Below, one piece after another: positions 1 to 6,262 of a stretch of DNA of 11,104 nt. This DNA is from Pseudomonadota bacterium (lineage in GTDB: Bacteria; Pseudomonadota; Gammaproteobacteria; UBA5335). Location of the stretch: the NCBI GenBank assembly GCA_002862965.1, contig PKCW01000145.1:1-11104 (forward strand), read 5' to 3'. The stretch's first letter is position 1; each line of letters starts with the position of its first letter. Under the pieces are notes generated by a model, which saw only the letters and a list, made by a program, of their open reading frames with translations, searched no databases and was not told where the DNA came from. The translations under genes and the position numbers were made by a program.

Positions 1-933
1 GGCTATGACCTCCTGGCCGCCAATGCCGACAATACGCTCTTGGAAATGCTGGGCGCCCTGGGTCTGGCAGCGATTGCGGCCACCAACGCGTCGATCATCG
101 TCGGCCACGAACTGACCCATCGTACCGAGAACCCCGTCGCGGTGTTCATGGGGCGTTTCGGCGAGGCTTTCGGGATGTTCACCCTGTTCTCGATCCGCCA
201 TCCCTATGGCCATCACAACCTCGTCTGCACGCCGGCCGATCCGGCCACCAGCATCCGTGGCGAGAACTACTACCACTTCGTGGTGCGCTCCACGCTGGGC
301 CAGTACAAGATGACCTGGGATCTGGAGAAGGAGCGGCTGAACCGGATGGGCCAGAACCACATCAGCTACAAGAACCGCGCCATCCGCGGCTGGCTGATGG
401 AGGCGGCGGTGGCGCTGTTCTTCATGGCAGCGGCGGGCTTCGTGGGTTTGCTGGGTTATCTCGCCATCGGCTTCATCGCCCGCAACGCATTGGAACTGGC
501 CAACTACATGGAGCACCATGGTCTGGTGCGGGTGCCGACCGAACCCATGCAGGTGCGCCATGCCTGGAACTGCAACAACCGCATGTCCAACTGGTTCTTG
601 TGCGCGATCAACCGCCACGCCCATCACCATGCCGATGCCAGCGTCGAGTTCTGGAACCTGAAGCCCTTGGTGCATGAAGCGCCGCACGCGCCGGCCGGCT
701 ATACGACGACCTTCTTCTACGCCCTGATCCCGCCGCTTTGGTACAAGAAGATCAGCCCGCTGCTGCTGGAGTGGGACCGCACCATGGCCACGGAGGCCGA
801 GCGTCGCTTGGCGGCGGAGCAGAACGTGAAGAGCGGCGTGTCGTATCTGGAAAACGAGACCTACGGCTACAGCCGCGAGGAACTGCTGCGTGGCAGCCAG
901 CCTCCGCCGGATTGCAGCCTGCTGCCGGCCTGA
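1..933 (+). CDS. AlkB-family membrane diiron hydroxylase (alkane 1-monooxygenase-like), 5' truncated
   Basis: The reading frame is open from base 1 to the TGA at 931-933, so the N-terminus and its first membrane helices lie outside the window. The visible 310 residues carry the histidine-box pattern of the AlkB branch of the membrane fatty-acid-desaturase/hydroxylase superfamily. Box 1 is HELTHR (106-123), box 2 is HPYGHH followed by CTPADPAT (from 199), the AlkB signature appears as NYMEHHG (502-522), and the last box is RHAHHH (613-630), preceded by AWNCNN. The later APHAPAGY and PPLWYKK segments also match AlkB order. Family knowledge: these inner-membrane enzymes use a non-heme diiron centre, O2 and rubredoxin electrons to hydroxylate terminal methyl groups. 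Two signature positions differ from classical AlkB (see findings), and about 50 residues follow the conserved core, so the substrate is uncertain. A desaturase-like or other hydroxylase role remains possible. Confidence 0.85.
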   Translation, partial: GYDLLAANADNTLLEMLGALGLAAIAATNASIIVGHELTHRTENPVAVFMGRFGEAFGMFTLFSIRHPYGHHNLVCTPADPATSIRGENYYHFVVRSTLGQYKMTWDLEKERLNRMGQNHISYKNRAIRGWLMEAAVALFFMAAAGFVGLLGYLAIGFIARNALELANYMEHHGLVRVPTEPMQVRHAWNCNNRMSNWFLCAINRHAHHHADASVEFWNLKPLVHEAPHAPAGYTTTFFYALIPPLWYKKISPLLLEWDRTMATEAERRLAAEQNVKSGVSYLENETYGYSREELLRGSQPPPDCSLLPA

Positions 934-972
934 GCCGCAACGATCGGGTCGTCTGAAGCCCGGTTCTGACCC

Positions 973-1014
973 AAAAAACGGCACACCCGGATTCCGGGTG
1001 TGCCGATTCTTTTG
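973..1014. terminator. Bidirectional intrinsic terminator between convergent genes
   Basis: A perfect 12-bp GC-rich stem (979-990 pairing with 994-1005) closes over a 3-base ATT loop. The + strand continues into ATTCTTTT (1006-1013). On the - strand the stem is followed by the complement of the A-run at 973-978, a run of six T. The element therefore fits rho-independent termination in both directions, serving the AlkB-like gene ending at 933 and the aldehyde dehydrogenase gene ending at 1042. Confidence 0.9.
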
Positions 1015-1041
1015 TCGTGCACCGAGAAACTGGATCAGGGA

Positions 1042-2508
1042 TCAACTCAGAAAGCGCACGGCCCGCTGGAGGTAACCATAGGCCTTGGCGGGATAGGGAC
1101 CCCGGATGAACTGGGCCGGAGAAAAGCGCCGGCTCTGGAACTGCACCGATTTTTTGTGCGAGAACTCCGAGAAGCCCCAGAAGCCGTGATAGGCGCCTGC
1201 GCCGCTGTCGCCAGTGCCGCCGAAGGGCATGTTGAAGTTGGCCAGGTGCACGACCGTGTCGTTGACGCAGGCCCCGCCCGAAAGGGTATCGGCCATGACG
1301 CGCTCGGCGCGCGCCCGATCCTCGTCGAAGTAATACAGCGCCAGCGGTCGTGGGCGGTCCTGGATGTAGTTCAGGGCCTCGTCCAGATTGTCCACCGCGC
1401 GGATGGGCAGTATGGGTCCGAAGATTTCCTCCTGCATCACGCGCATGTCGTCGGTGACGTCGGTGATGACCGTCGGCGCGATGACGCGCTTGCCCGCGGG
1501 AATGGTTTCGCGGGCCGGGTTGATCTCGATGACGGTGGCACCCTTGGCGCGCGCGTCCTCGATCATGGCCTGCAGGCGGTTGTAGTGGCGATCGTTGATG
1601 ATCCAGGTGACATCCGGGTTGTCGGCGAGCGTCGGATAGCGCCGGCTGACCGCCTGGGTCCACGCGTCGACGAAAGCCTGCTGGCGGTGACGAGAGATCA
1701 GCACGTAGTCCGGTGCGATGCAGGTTTGCCCGGCATTGACGCCCTTGCCGAGCAGGATGCGGTTGGCGGCATTGTCGAGCGGGTAGTCGTCGGTGATGAC
1801 GGTCGGCGACTTGCCGCCCAGTTCCAGCGTGACCGGGGTCAGGTTGCGCGCCGCGGCCATCATCACGCGCCGGCCGATCTCGGTGTTACCGGTGTACATC
1901 AGGTGATCGAAGGGCAGGGCGGAAAAATCGATGGCGGCCTGCACGTCGCCGGTGATCACGGCGACATAGGATTCATCGAAGATCTCCCCCAGCATGCGTT
2001 GCAGCACGTCCGCCGTGCGCGGGGTCATGTCCGGCGGCTTGATCATGACGTGGTTGCCGGCGGCCAGCGCGCCGATCAGCGGCGAGAGCACCAGCATCAC
2101 CGGATAGTTCCAGGCGCCCATGATGCCGACGACGCCCTTGGGCTGGTAGTAGATCCGTCCACCGGGCAGCCCCGACAGGAGCGGCGGGCGCTTGGGCTTG
2201 GCCCAGCCCTTGATCTTGCCCTTGGTGAGCCGGATTTCGGCGAGGGCCCCCAGGACTTCGCTGGCAATGGTCTCGTGCGGCGAGCGATGGCCGAAGTCGG
2301 CCTGCACGGCTTGCACCAGTTCATCGGCGTGAGCGCCGAGGCTGCGTGCCAGGGCTTCCAGCGCGGCAACGCGCCGGGTGACATCCGGGAAGCCCTGCGC
2401 GCGCAGGGCGCGGCGCTGCTTGTCCAAAATGGCCTGATACGGATTGACTTGGGCGTCGACTTCCGCGAGCCGGGGCGGCCGGATCGAGGTGGGTTGGGGC
2501 GTACTCAT
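1042..2508 (-). CDS. Aldehyde dehydrogenase, coniferyl-aldehyde dehydrogenase type
   Basis: A full-length 488-residue NAD(P)-dependent aldehyde dehydrogenase that oxidises an aldehyde to a carboxylic acid. The oxyanion Asn lies in AWNYP (N134) and the cofactor-binding Lys in IKPPD (K157). The general-base Glu is in LELGGKSP (E229) and the catalytic Cys in [10 protein letters not shown] (C263). EEIFGP follows at about 361 and the C-terminal [12 protein letters not shown] at about 425. The GQxCxAPDYV context and the long AYHGxxGFxxFSHKK tail resemble the CalB/class-3-like branch, which includes coniferyl aldehyde dehydrogenases and fatty-aldehyde enzymes. The start at 2508 is supported by GGAGGA, the complement of 2515-2520, six bases upstream. 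The gene converges on the AlkB-like gene and is divergent from the acyl-CoA dehydrogenase-like operon. I infer that it may oxidise aldehydes formed downstream of the hydroxylase, but an aromatic aldehyde substrate cannot be excluded. Confidence 0.93.
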   Translation of the reverse strand: MSTPQPTSIRPPRLAEVDAQVNPYQAILDKQRRALRAQGFPDVTRRVAALEALARSLGAHADELVQAVQADFGHRSPHETIASEVLGALAEIRLTKGKIKGWAKPKRPPLLSGLPGGRIYYQPKGVVGIMGAWNYPVMLVLSPLIGALAAGNHVMIKPPDMTPRTADVLQRMLGEIFDESYVAVITGDVQAAIDFSALPFDHLMYTGNTEIGRRVMMAAARNLTPVTLELGGKSPTVITDDYPLDNAANRILLGKGVNAGQTCIAPDYVLISRHRQQAFVDAWTQAVSRRYPTLADNPDVTWIINDRHYNRLQAMIEDARAKGATVIEINPARETIPAGKRVIAPTVITDVTDDMRVMQEEIFGPILPIRAVDNLDEALNYIQDRPRPLALYYFDEDRARAERVMADTLSGGACVNDTVVHLANFNMPFGGTGDSGAGAYHGFWGFSEFSHKKSVQFQSRRFSPAQFIRGPYPAKAYGYLQRAVRFLS

Positions 2509-2805
2509 GGCGTCTCCTCCGTGGCCTGTTCATTCGTGCTGTTGGTGCCGATGGGGCGGTTGATCGGGGAAAGTGAATCTCGCCCCTGCTAATGGCCTAG
2601 CACAGGAGGTCGCCTATTTCAATCCGGAGTGCCCGGGCGGGGGCGAGGAAATGCCCATGGGACGGCTGCAGCAGACGAGGGCGTTGATGACGGACGTCGT
2701 GGGCATCGGCGGCGGGACGATGGCCGATGGTCTCGAGGGCGCGGGTCTGCTAGGCTGAGCCGTCCGTGCCGCAAGGCTCAAGTCTGTGAACGTTCAGGAC
2801 TTTTA
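2509..2805. other. Divergent intergenic region without a convincing gene
   Basis: This 297-base spacer separates the aldehyde dehydrogenase start (- strand) from the acyl-CoA dehydrogenase-like start (+ strand), so it should hold promoters for both. No -35/-10 pair in it convinces me. Small signals are present: a 5-bp dyad TGCTA/TAGCA at 2587-2602, an isolated full Shine-Dalgarno sequence AGGAGGT at 2604-2610, a 6-bp inverted repeat TGAGCC/GGCTCA at 2756-2761 and 2775-2780, and a 10-bp perfect palindrome at 2787-2796. Open frames starting at GTG 2573 and GTG 2629 encode Gly/Arg-rich peptides resembling no family I know. Confidence 0.6.
2787..2799 (+). promoter_or_regulatory. Palindrome abutting the ribosome binding site of the acyl-CoA dehydrogenase-like gene
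   Basis: TGAACGTTCA at 2787-2796 is a perfect 10-bp palindrome. Its last base overlaps the first base of AGGA (2796-2799), which sits six bases before the GTG start at 2806. The AGGA supports that start. The palindrome could be an operator for a dimeric repressor, but at 10 bp it may be chance. Confidence 0.35.
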
Positions 2806-3879
2806 GTGCAACCCATCGCGCTCTCGCCTGCGCGCCATTGGCTGAATACGCCATTGGCCGATGAATCGATCCTCTTCCCGTCGGCGTCGCAGGACGCTCT
2901 GCCCTGGTGGCGGCAGGCGGCTGAAATGGGGTGGTTCGCGCTTGCCTTGCCGGTGGCCTGGGGTGGTCGCGGCGGCGACCGGGCGGATCTTTGGGCATTG
3001 GCAGAGCGGCTGGGATGTGCCGGCGGGCCGGCCGGAGCGGTCGTGCCGGCGCTTTTCGAGGCCTTGGTCGTGCACCATTATTTCGGTCGCGCCGATGCGC
3101 CGGAGGATGTCCGCCGCGCCTTGCTGAACGGGGCGGCACTGGCTGCGGTGGCCACGTCCGAGCCCGAGGTCGGCGCCACCCCCAAGCATCTGACGACCCG
3201 CGCGGTGCGCGCCGGGAGCGGTTGGCGGCTCTCGGGCATCAAGGCGCCGGTCACCCACGGGCTCGATGCCTCGGTGTTCCTGGTCCTGGCGATCACCGGC
3301 GAGGAGGCTGGCCGGCGCCGGTTCTCCGTGTTCGCCGTGCCGCGCACCGCGGGCGGGGTGAGCCTCGAACCCTTGTCCGGCGCGATGGCGGGACATGCCC
3401 GCGTGCGCTTCGATGCGGTCGAGGTACCGCCCACCGCCCTGATCGGTCAGGAGGGCGAGGCGCTGGATGCGCTGGCCCGCCCGTTCCGGTTGCATGAGCA
3501 GGCCATGCTGCTCGCCTATGCCTTGGGCCTGATTGCGCGCCTGGGCGATGTGCTCGCGATGCAGCCGGGCATCGAGCCGGCGCGTGTCGGAGCCGCCACG
3601 GCGCCGGTGGCGGCACTGGGCGCGATCCTGGCGCATCTGGCGCGAACCGACGCCGCGGATGCGCGCTTCGAGGCCGCGCTCACGGGCGCCCTCGATCAAC
3701 TCGACGCGGGGCAGCGCCTGCTGTTGCCCGAACTCAAGGGTGTGGCAGCGGCGCGTGAAACGGCCGCCGCGCTGCAGCCAGTGGCCTTTTTCCTGCTGCG
3801 CGCCAGGCCGCGCGCCCATGACCGGCTCGGCCGGTCCCTGATTCGACAATATCAGCACACAGGGAGTGTGAACGCGTGA
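2806..3879 (+). CDS. Acyl-CoA dehydrogenase-like flavoprotein, atypical C-terminus
   Basis: A 357-residue protein recognisable as acyl-CoA dehydrogenase family. The central FAD/substrate segment ATSEPEVGATPKHLTTRAVR (116-135) corresponds to the family's TEPxAGSD region. It is followed by GWRLSGIKAPVTHG (139-152), a beta-strand block ending in FAVPR, and the RVRFDAVEVPPTALIGQEGEAL junction (199-220) leading into the helical domain. The GTG at 2806 is chosen because AGGA lies six bases upstream and the ACAD-like sequence begins there. An in-frame GTG at 2629 would only add Arg/Gly-rich sequence. Canonical members are about 380 residues and end with an arginine-rich flavin-contact segment and a YEGT-type motif that often carries the catalytic Glu. 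No such motif is visible here, so normal dehydrogenation is uncertain. The stop overlaps the next start by 4 bases, implying translational coupling to the MoxR ATPase. Confidence 0.82.
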   Translation: MQPIALSPARHWLNTPLADESILFPSASQDALPWWRQAAEMGWFALALPVAWGGRGGDRADLWALAERLGCAGGPAGAVVPALFEALVVHHYFGRADAPEDVRRALLNGAALAAVATSEPEVGATPKHLTTRAVRAGSGWRLSGIKAPVTHGLDASVFLVLAITGEEAGRRRFSVFAVPRTAGGVSLEPLSGAMAGHARVRFDAVEVPPTALIGQEGEALDALARPFRLHEQAMLLAYALGLIARLGDVLAMQPGIEPARVGAATAPVAALGAILAHLARTDAADARFEAALTGALDQLDAGQRLLLPELKGVAAARETAAALQPVAFFLLRARPRAHDRLGRSLIRQYQHTGSVNA

Positions 3880-4817
3880 ATCCGGAACGTTTCGCCAGCG
3901 TCGAGGCCATCATCGACGATTTCGCCGAGATGGACTACATCTGCAGCCGTCGCATCGCGACCTGCCTGTTCGTGGCCCATCATCTGGGGCGGCCCATACT
4001 GGTGGAAGGGCCCGCCGGCGTCGGCAAGACCGAACTGGCCAAGACCGTGGCCCGCTATCTGGAGCAGCCGCTGGTGCGCCTGCAGTGCTACGAGGGACTC
4101 GATGAGTCCAAGGCGATCTACGAATGGAAGTACGGCAAGCAGCTGCTCTACATCCAGCTTTTGAAAGAGAAGCTGCACGAGGTGATGGGCGATGCCGCGA
4201 CGCTGGAGGCGGCGACCGCACGCCTGCACGCGCATGAGGACGTGTTCTTTTCCGAACACTTCCTGGAACCGCGCCCGCTGCTCAAGGCCCTGCAGGAGCC
4301 CGAGGGCTGCGTCCTGCTGGTCGATGAAGTGGACAAGTCGGACCAGGAATTCGAGGCGCTGCTGCTCGAGATCCTGTCGGATTTCCAGGTGACGGTTCCC
4401 GAGATCGGCACCATCACCGCGCAGCGACGCCCCTTCGTGCTGCTGACCAGCAACAACACCCGCGAGATGAGCGACGCGCTGAAGCGGCGCTGCCTGCATC
4501 TCTACATCCCCTATCCGGACGCGGCGCTGGAGCGGCGCATCGTGGCCGTGCGCGTGCCGGGCATCGACGCGGCGCTGCGCGACCAGTTGGTGGCCTTCAT
4601 CCAGCGCATCCGCCGCGTCGACCTCAAGAAGCACCCCTCGGTCAGCGAAACGGTCGACTGGGCGCGCGTGCTGGTGCTGATGCACGCCGATACGCTGGAA
4701 GAATCGCTGGTGCGCGAATCCTTGAGCGTGTTCCTGAAGTTCGAGGAGGACATCCGGCGCGTCGAGCAGGAGATGACCACACTGCTGCACGAGTCGCGCA
4801 CGGCGATGATGGGCTGA
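3876..4817 (+). CDS. MoxR-family AAA+ ATPase
   Basis: A 313-residue AAA+ ATPase. Walker A is GPAGVGKT (45-52), Walker B is VLLVDE (146-151), sensor 1 asparagines follow LLTSNN (189-194), and the arginine finger region is ALKRRC (201-206). A SETVDW segment (257-262) in the lid matches the sensor-2 region of MoxR proteins. The VDKSDQEFEALLLEILSDFQVTVPE stretch is typical of the MoxR/CoxD group. Family knowledge: these hexameric ATPases work with a VWA partner to remodel or mature client enzymes, for example CoxD with CO dehydrogenase or MoxR with methanol dehydrogenase. The GTG start at 3876 overlaps the upstream TGA (GTGA) and has AGGGAG at 3861-3866. The VWA partner follows after 4 bases. The client is unknown; the coupled acyl-CoA dehydrogenase-like protein is the first candidate by position. 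Confidence 0.93.
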   Translation: MNPERFASVEAIIDDFAEMDYICSRRIATCLFVAHHLGRPILVEGPAGVGKTELAKTVARYLEQPLVRLQCYEGLDESKAIYEWKYGKQLLYIQLLKEKLHEVMGDAATLEAATARLHAHEDVFFSEHFLEPRPLLKALQEPEGCVLLVDEVDKSDQEFEALLLEILSDFQVTVPEIGTITAQRRPFVLLTSNNTREMSDALKRRCLHLYIPYPDAALERRIVAVRVPGIDAALRDQLVAFIQRIRRVDLKKHPSVSETVDWARVLVLMHADTLEESLVRESLSVFLKFEEDIRRVEQEMTTLLHESRTAMMG

Positions 4818-4821
4818 GCCG

Positions 4822-6177
4822 ATGGACCGGGTGCTGGCCGATTTCATCCAGGCGGTGCGCGGCGCGCAGGTGCGGGTATCCGTGGCCGAGGCGCTGGAGG
4901 CGCACGAGGTGGTGCGGGTGCTCGGCTATGACGATCGCGACGCGTTGCGCGAAGGCCTGGGCGTGACACTGGCCAAGACGATCGACGAGAAAGCGCGATT
5001 CTTTGCCGCTTTCGACCGTTATTTCACCGCCGAGGTCTTCGCCGACGCCGGCCATCGGGACGATCTGTCGACCGACAATGGGGAGCTGGCGCCCGAGGGA
5101 GAAAACGAGGACTCGGCGTTGGTGGCGCAGCTCCTGCGCGGGGATCGCGCCGGGCTGATGTCCGCCTTGCGCGAGGCCGTGCGTGAGGTGGGGGTGAGCG
5201 AGATGACGCTGTTCACCCAGCGCGGTGTCGTCATGCAGCGGCTCACCGCGCGCATGGGACTCGACCAGCTCGATCAGGAACTGGCCGGGCTCGAGCGCAG
5301 CGGGCAGGGCGGCTCGGATCGCGCCCGACGACTGCGCGAGGGGCGTGCCTATCTGATCGACCAGATGAAGACTTTCGTTCAGCAACAGGTGGCGCTGTAC
5401 ACCGGCGCTTCCGGCGAGGCCTTGCGCGAGCAGGCACTGGCCGAGCGGCGGCTGAACAAGCTGGAGGAAGAGGACGTCGCCCGCATGACGGTGCTGACCC
5501 AGCGGCTGGCGCGGCGTCTGGCACGACAGCATGCCCGCCGGGCGCGCCGGGCGCGGCGCGGGCAGCTCGACGTGCGCCGCACCCTGCGCCGCAACATGGG
5601 CTTCGACGGCGCCCTCTTCAACATCCATTGGCGGCGGGTGCGCGTCGACAAGCCGCGGGTGGTGGTGATCTGCGACGTCAGTCGCTCGGTGTCCGACTAC
5701 ACGCGCTTCCTGCTGCTGTTCCTGCACTCGCTGAGCGAGGTGATGGACCGCATCCGCAGCTTCACCTTCTGCGCCGATGTGGCGGAGGTCACCGACATCT
5801 TCGACGAGCAGCCCGTGGCGAGCGCGCTGGATGCCGCGCAGGCGGCGGCGCCCATCGGCCCCACCGACTACGGGCGCACGCTCGCGCATCTGGTGGAGCG
5901 GCATCTGGATGCGTTCACGCCGCGCACGACCGTGCTGTTTCTCGGCGATGCGCGCAACAACCTCGGCGATCCGCGCGCCGACCTGCTCAAGCTCATCGCC
6001 CAGCGCAGCCGCCATCTGATCTGGCTCAATCCCGAGCCCTTCGTGACCTGGAACACCGGCGATTCGATCATCGCGACCTATCAACCGCTCTGCCACACGG
6101 TCCGGGAGTGCGCCAATCTCAAGCAGCTGGAAGAGGCGGTCAATCAGATGCTGCGCCTCACGACCCGGGCCGCCTGA
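4822..6177 (+). CDS. CoxE-like von Willebrand factor A domain protein
   Basis: A 451-residue protein with a C-terminal VWA domain of the CoxE type. The metal-ion-dependent adhesion site looks intact: DVSRS gives Asp285, Ser287 and Ser289, Thr348 lies in GPTDYG, and Asp376 in FLGDARNN. The N-terminal 230 residues are helical and charged. They lead into a strongly basic stretch (about 228-256, rich in RR and ARR repeats) just before the VWA fold. There is no signal peptide or membrane segment, so it should be cytoplasmic. Family knowledge: CoxE-type proteins act as substrate adaptors for a partner MoxR ATPase, here encoded 4 bases upstream. The ATG at 4822 lacks a strong ribosome binding site, which fits translation coupled to the upstream gene. 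The client protein cannot be read from the sequence. Confidence 0.92.
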   Translation: MDRVLADFIQAVRGAQVRVSVAEALEAHEVVRVLGYDDRDALREGLGVTLAKTIDEKARFFAAFDRYFTAEVFADAGHRDDLSTDNGELAPEGENEDSALVAQLLRGDRAGLMSALREAVREVGVSEMTLFTQRGVVMQRLTARMGLDQLDQELAGLERSGQGGSDRARRLREGRAYLIDQMKTFVQQQVALYTGASGEALREQALAERRLNKLEEEDVARMTVLTQRLARRLARQHARRARRARRGQLDVRRTLRRNMGFDGALFNIHWRRVRVDKPRVVVICDVSRSVSDYTRFLLLFLHSLSEVMDRIRSFTFCADVAEVTDIFDEQPVASALDAAQAAAPIGPTDYGRTLAHLVERHLDAFTPRTTVLFLGDARNNLGDPRADLLKLIAQRSRHLIWLNPEPFVTWNTGDSIIATYQPLCHTVRECANLKQLEEAVNQMLRLTTRAA

Positions 6178-6190
6178 GCTTGAGGCGCAG
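6151..6190. repeat. 10-bp inverted repeat spanning the VWA gene stop codon
   Basis: CTGCGCCTCA (6151-6160) is exactly complementary to TGAGGCGCAG (6181-6190), with 20 bases between. The stop codon lies in the loop, and the right arm overlaps the -35 element proposed for the next gene. No T-run follows, so it is not a classical intrinsic terminator. It might be a weak or rho-assisted terminator, or an operator. Confidence 0.45.
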
Positions 6191-6208
6191 GGCGCGGCCT
6201 TCTAGAAT
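6180..6208 (+). promoter_or_regulatory. Sigma70-like promoter for the polysaccharide genes
   Basis: TTGAGG (6180-6185) and TAGAAT (6203-6208) are separated by 17 bases, matching the consensus hexamers at 4 of 6 and 5 of 6 positions. Transcription would start near 6215, about 48 bases before the ATG at 6263. The site occupies the only gap between the MoxR/VWA operon and the sugar transferase gene, supporting a separate transcription unit. Confidence 0.6.
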
Positions 6209-6262
6209 CTGCGCTTTGCCGCGTCTGACCCTCGGTCCGGCAGCCCGCCCGATTGCCCCTGG

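Noticed and set aside
1000..2592. A 530-codon open frame on the + strand
   Set aside because: It runs antisense to the aldehyde dehydrogenase, whose catalytic motifs are intact. The translation is His/Arg/Gly-rich and resembles no family, as expected for a mirror frame in GC-rich DNA.
2573..2758. Possible 61-residue gene starting at GTG in the divergent spacer
   Set aside because: The AGGAGGT at 2604-2610 lies inside the frame rather than before its start, the peptide is Gly-rich and unrecognised, and no coupling to the next gene is visible.
2629..2805. N-terminal extension of the acyl-CoA dehydrogenase-like protein from GTG at 2629
   Set aside because: The extra 59 residues are Arg/Gly/Asp-rich and unlike any ACAD N-terminus, whereas GTG 2806 has AGGA at the right distance.
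4642..6096. A 484-codon open frame on the - strand
   Set aside because: It lies opposite the end of the MoxR gene and most of the VWA gene. The composition is typical of an antisense shadow and there is no domain pattern.
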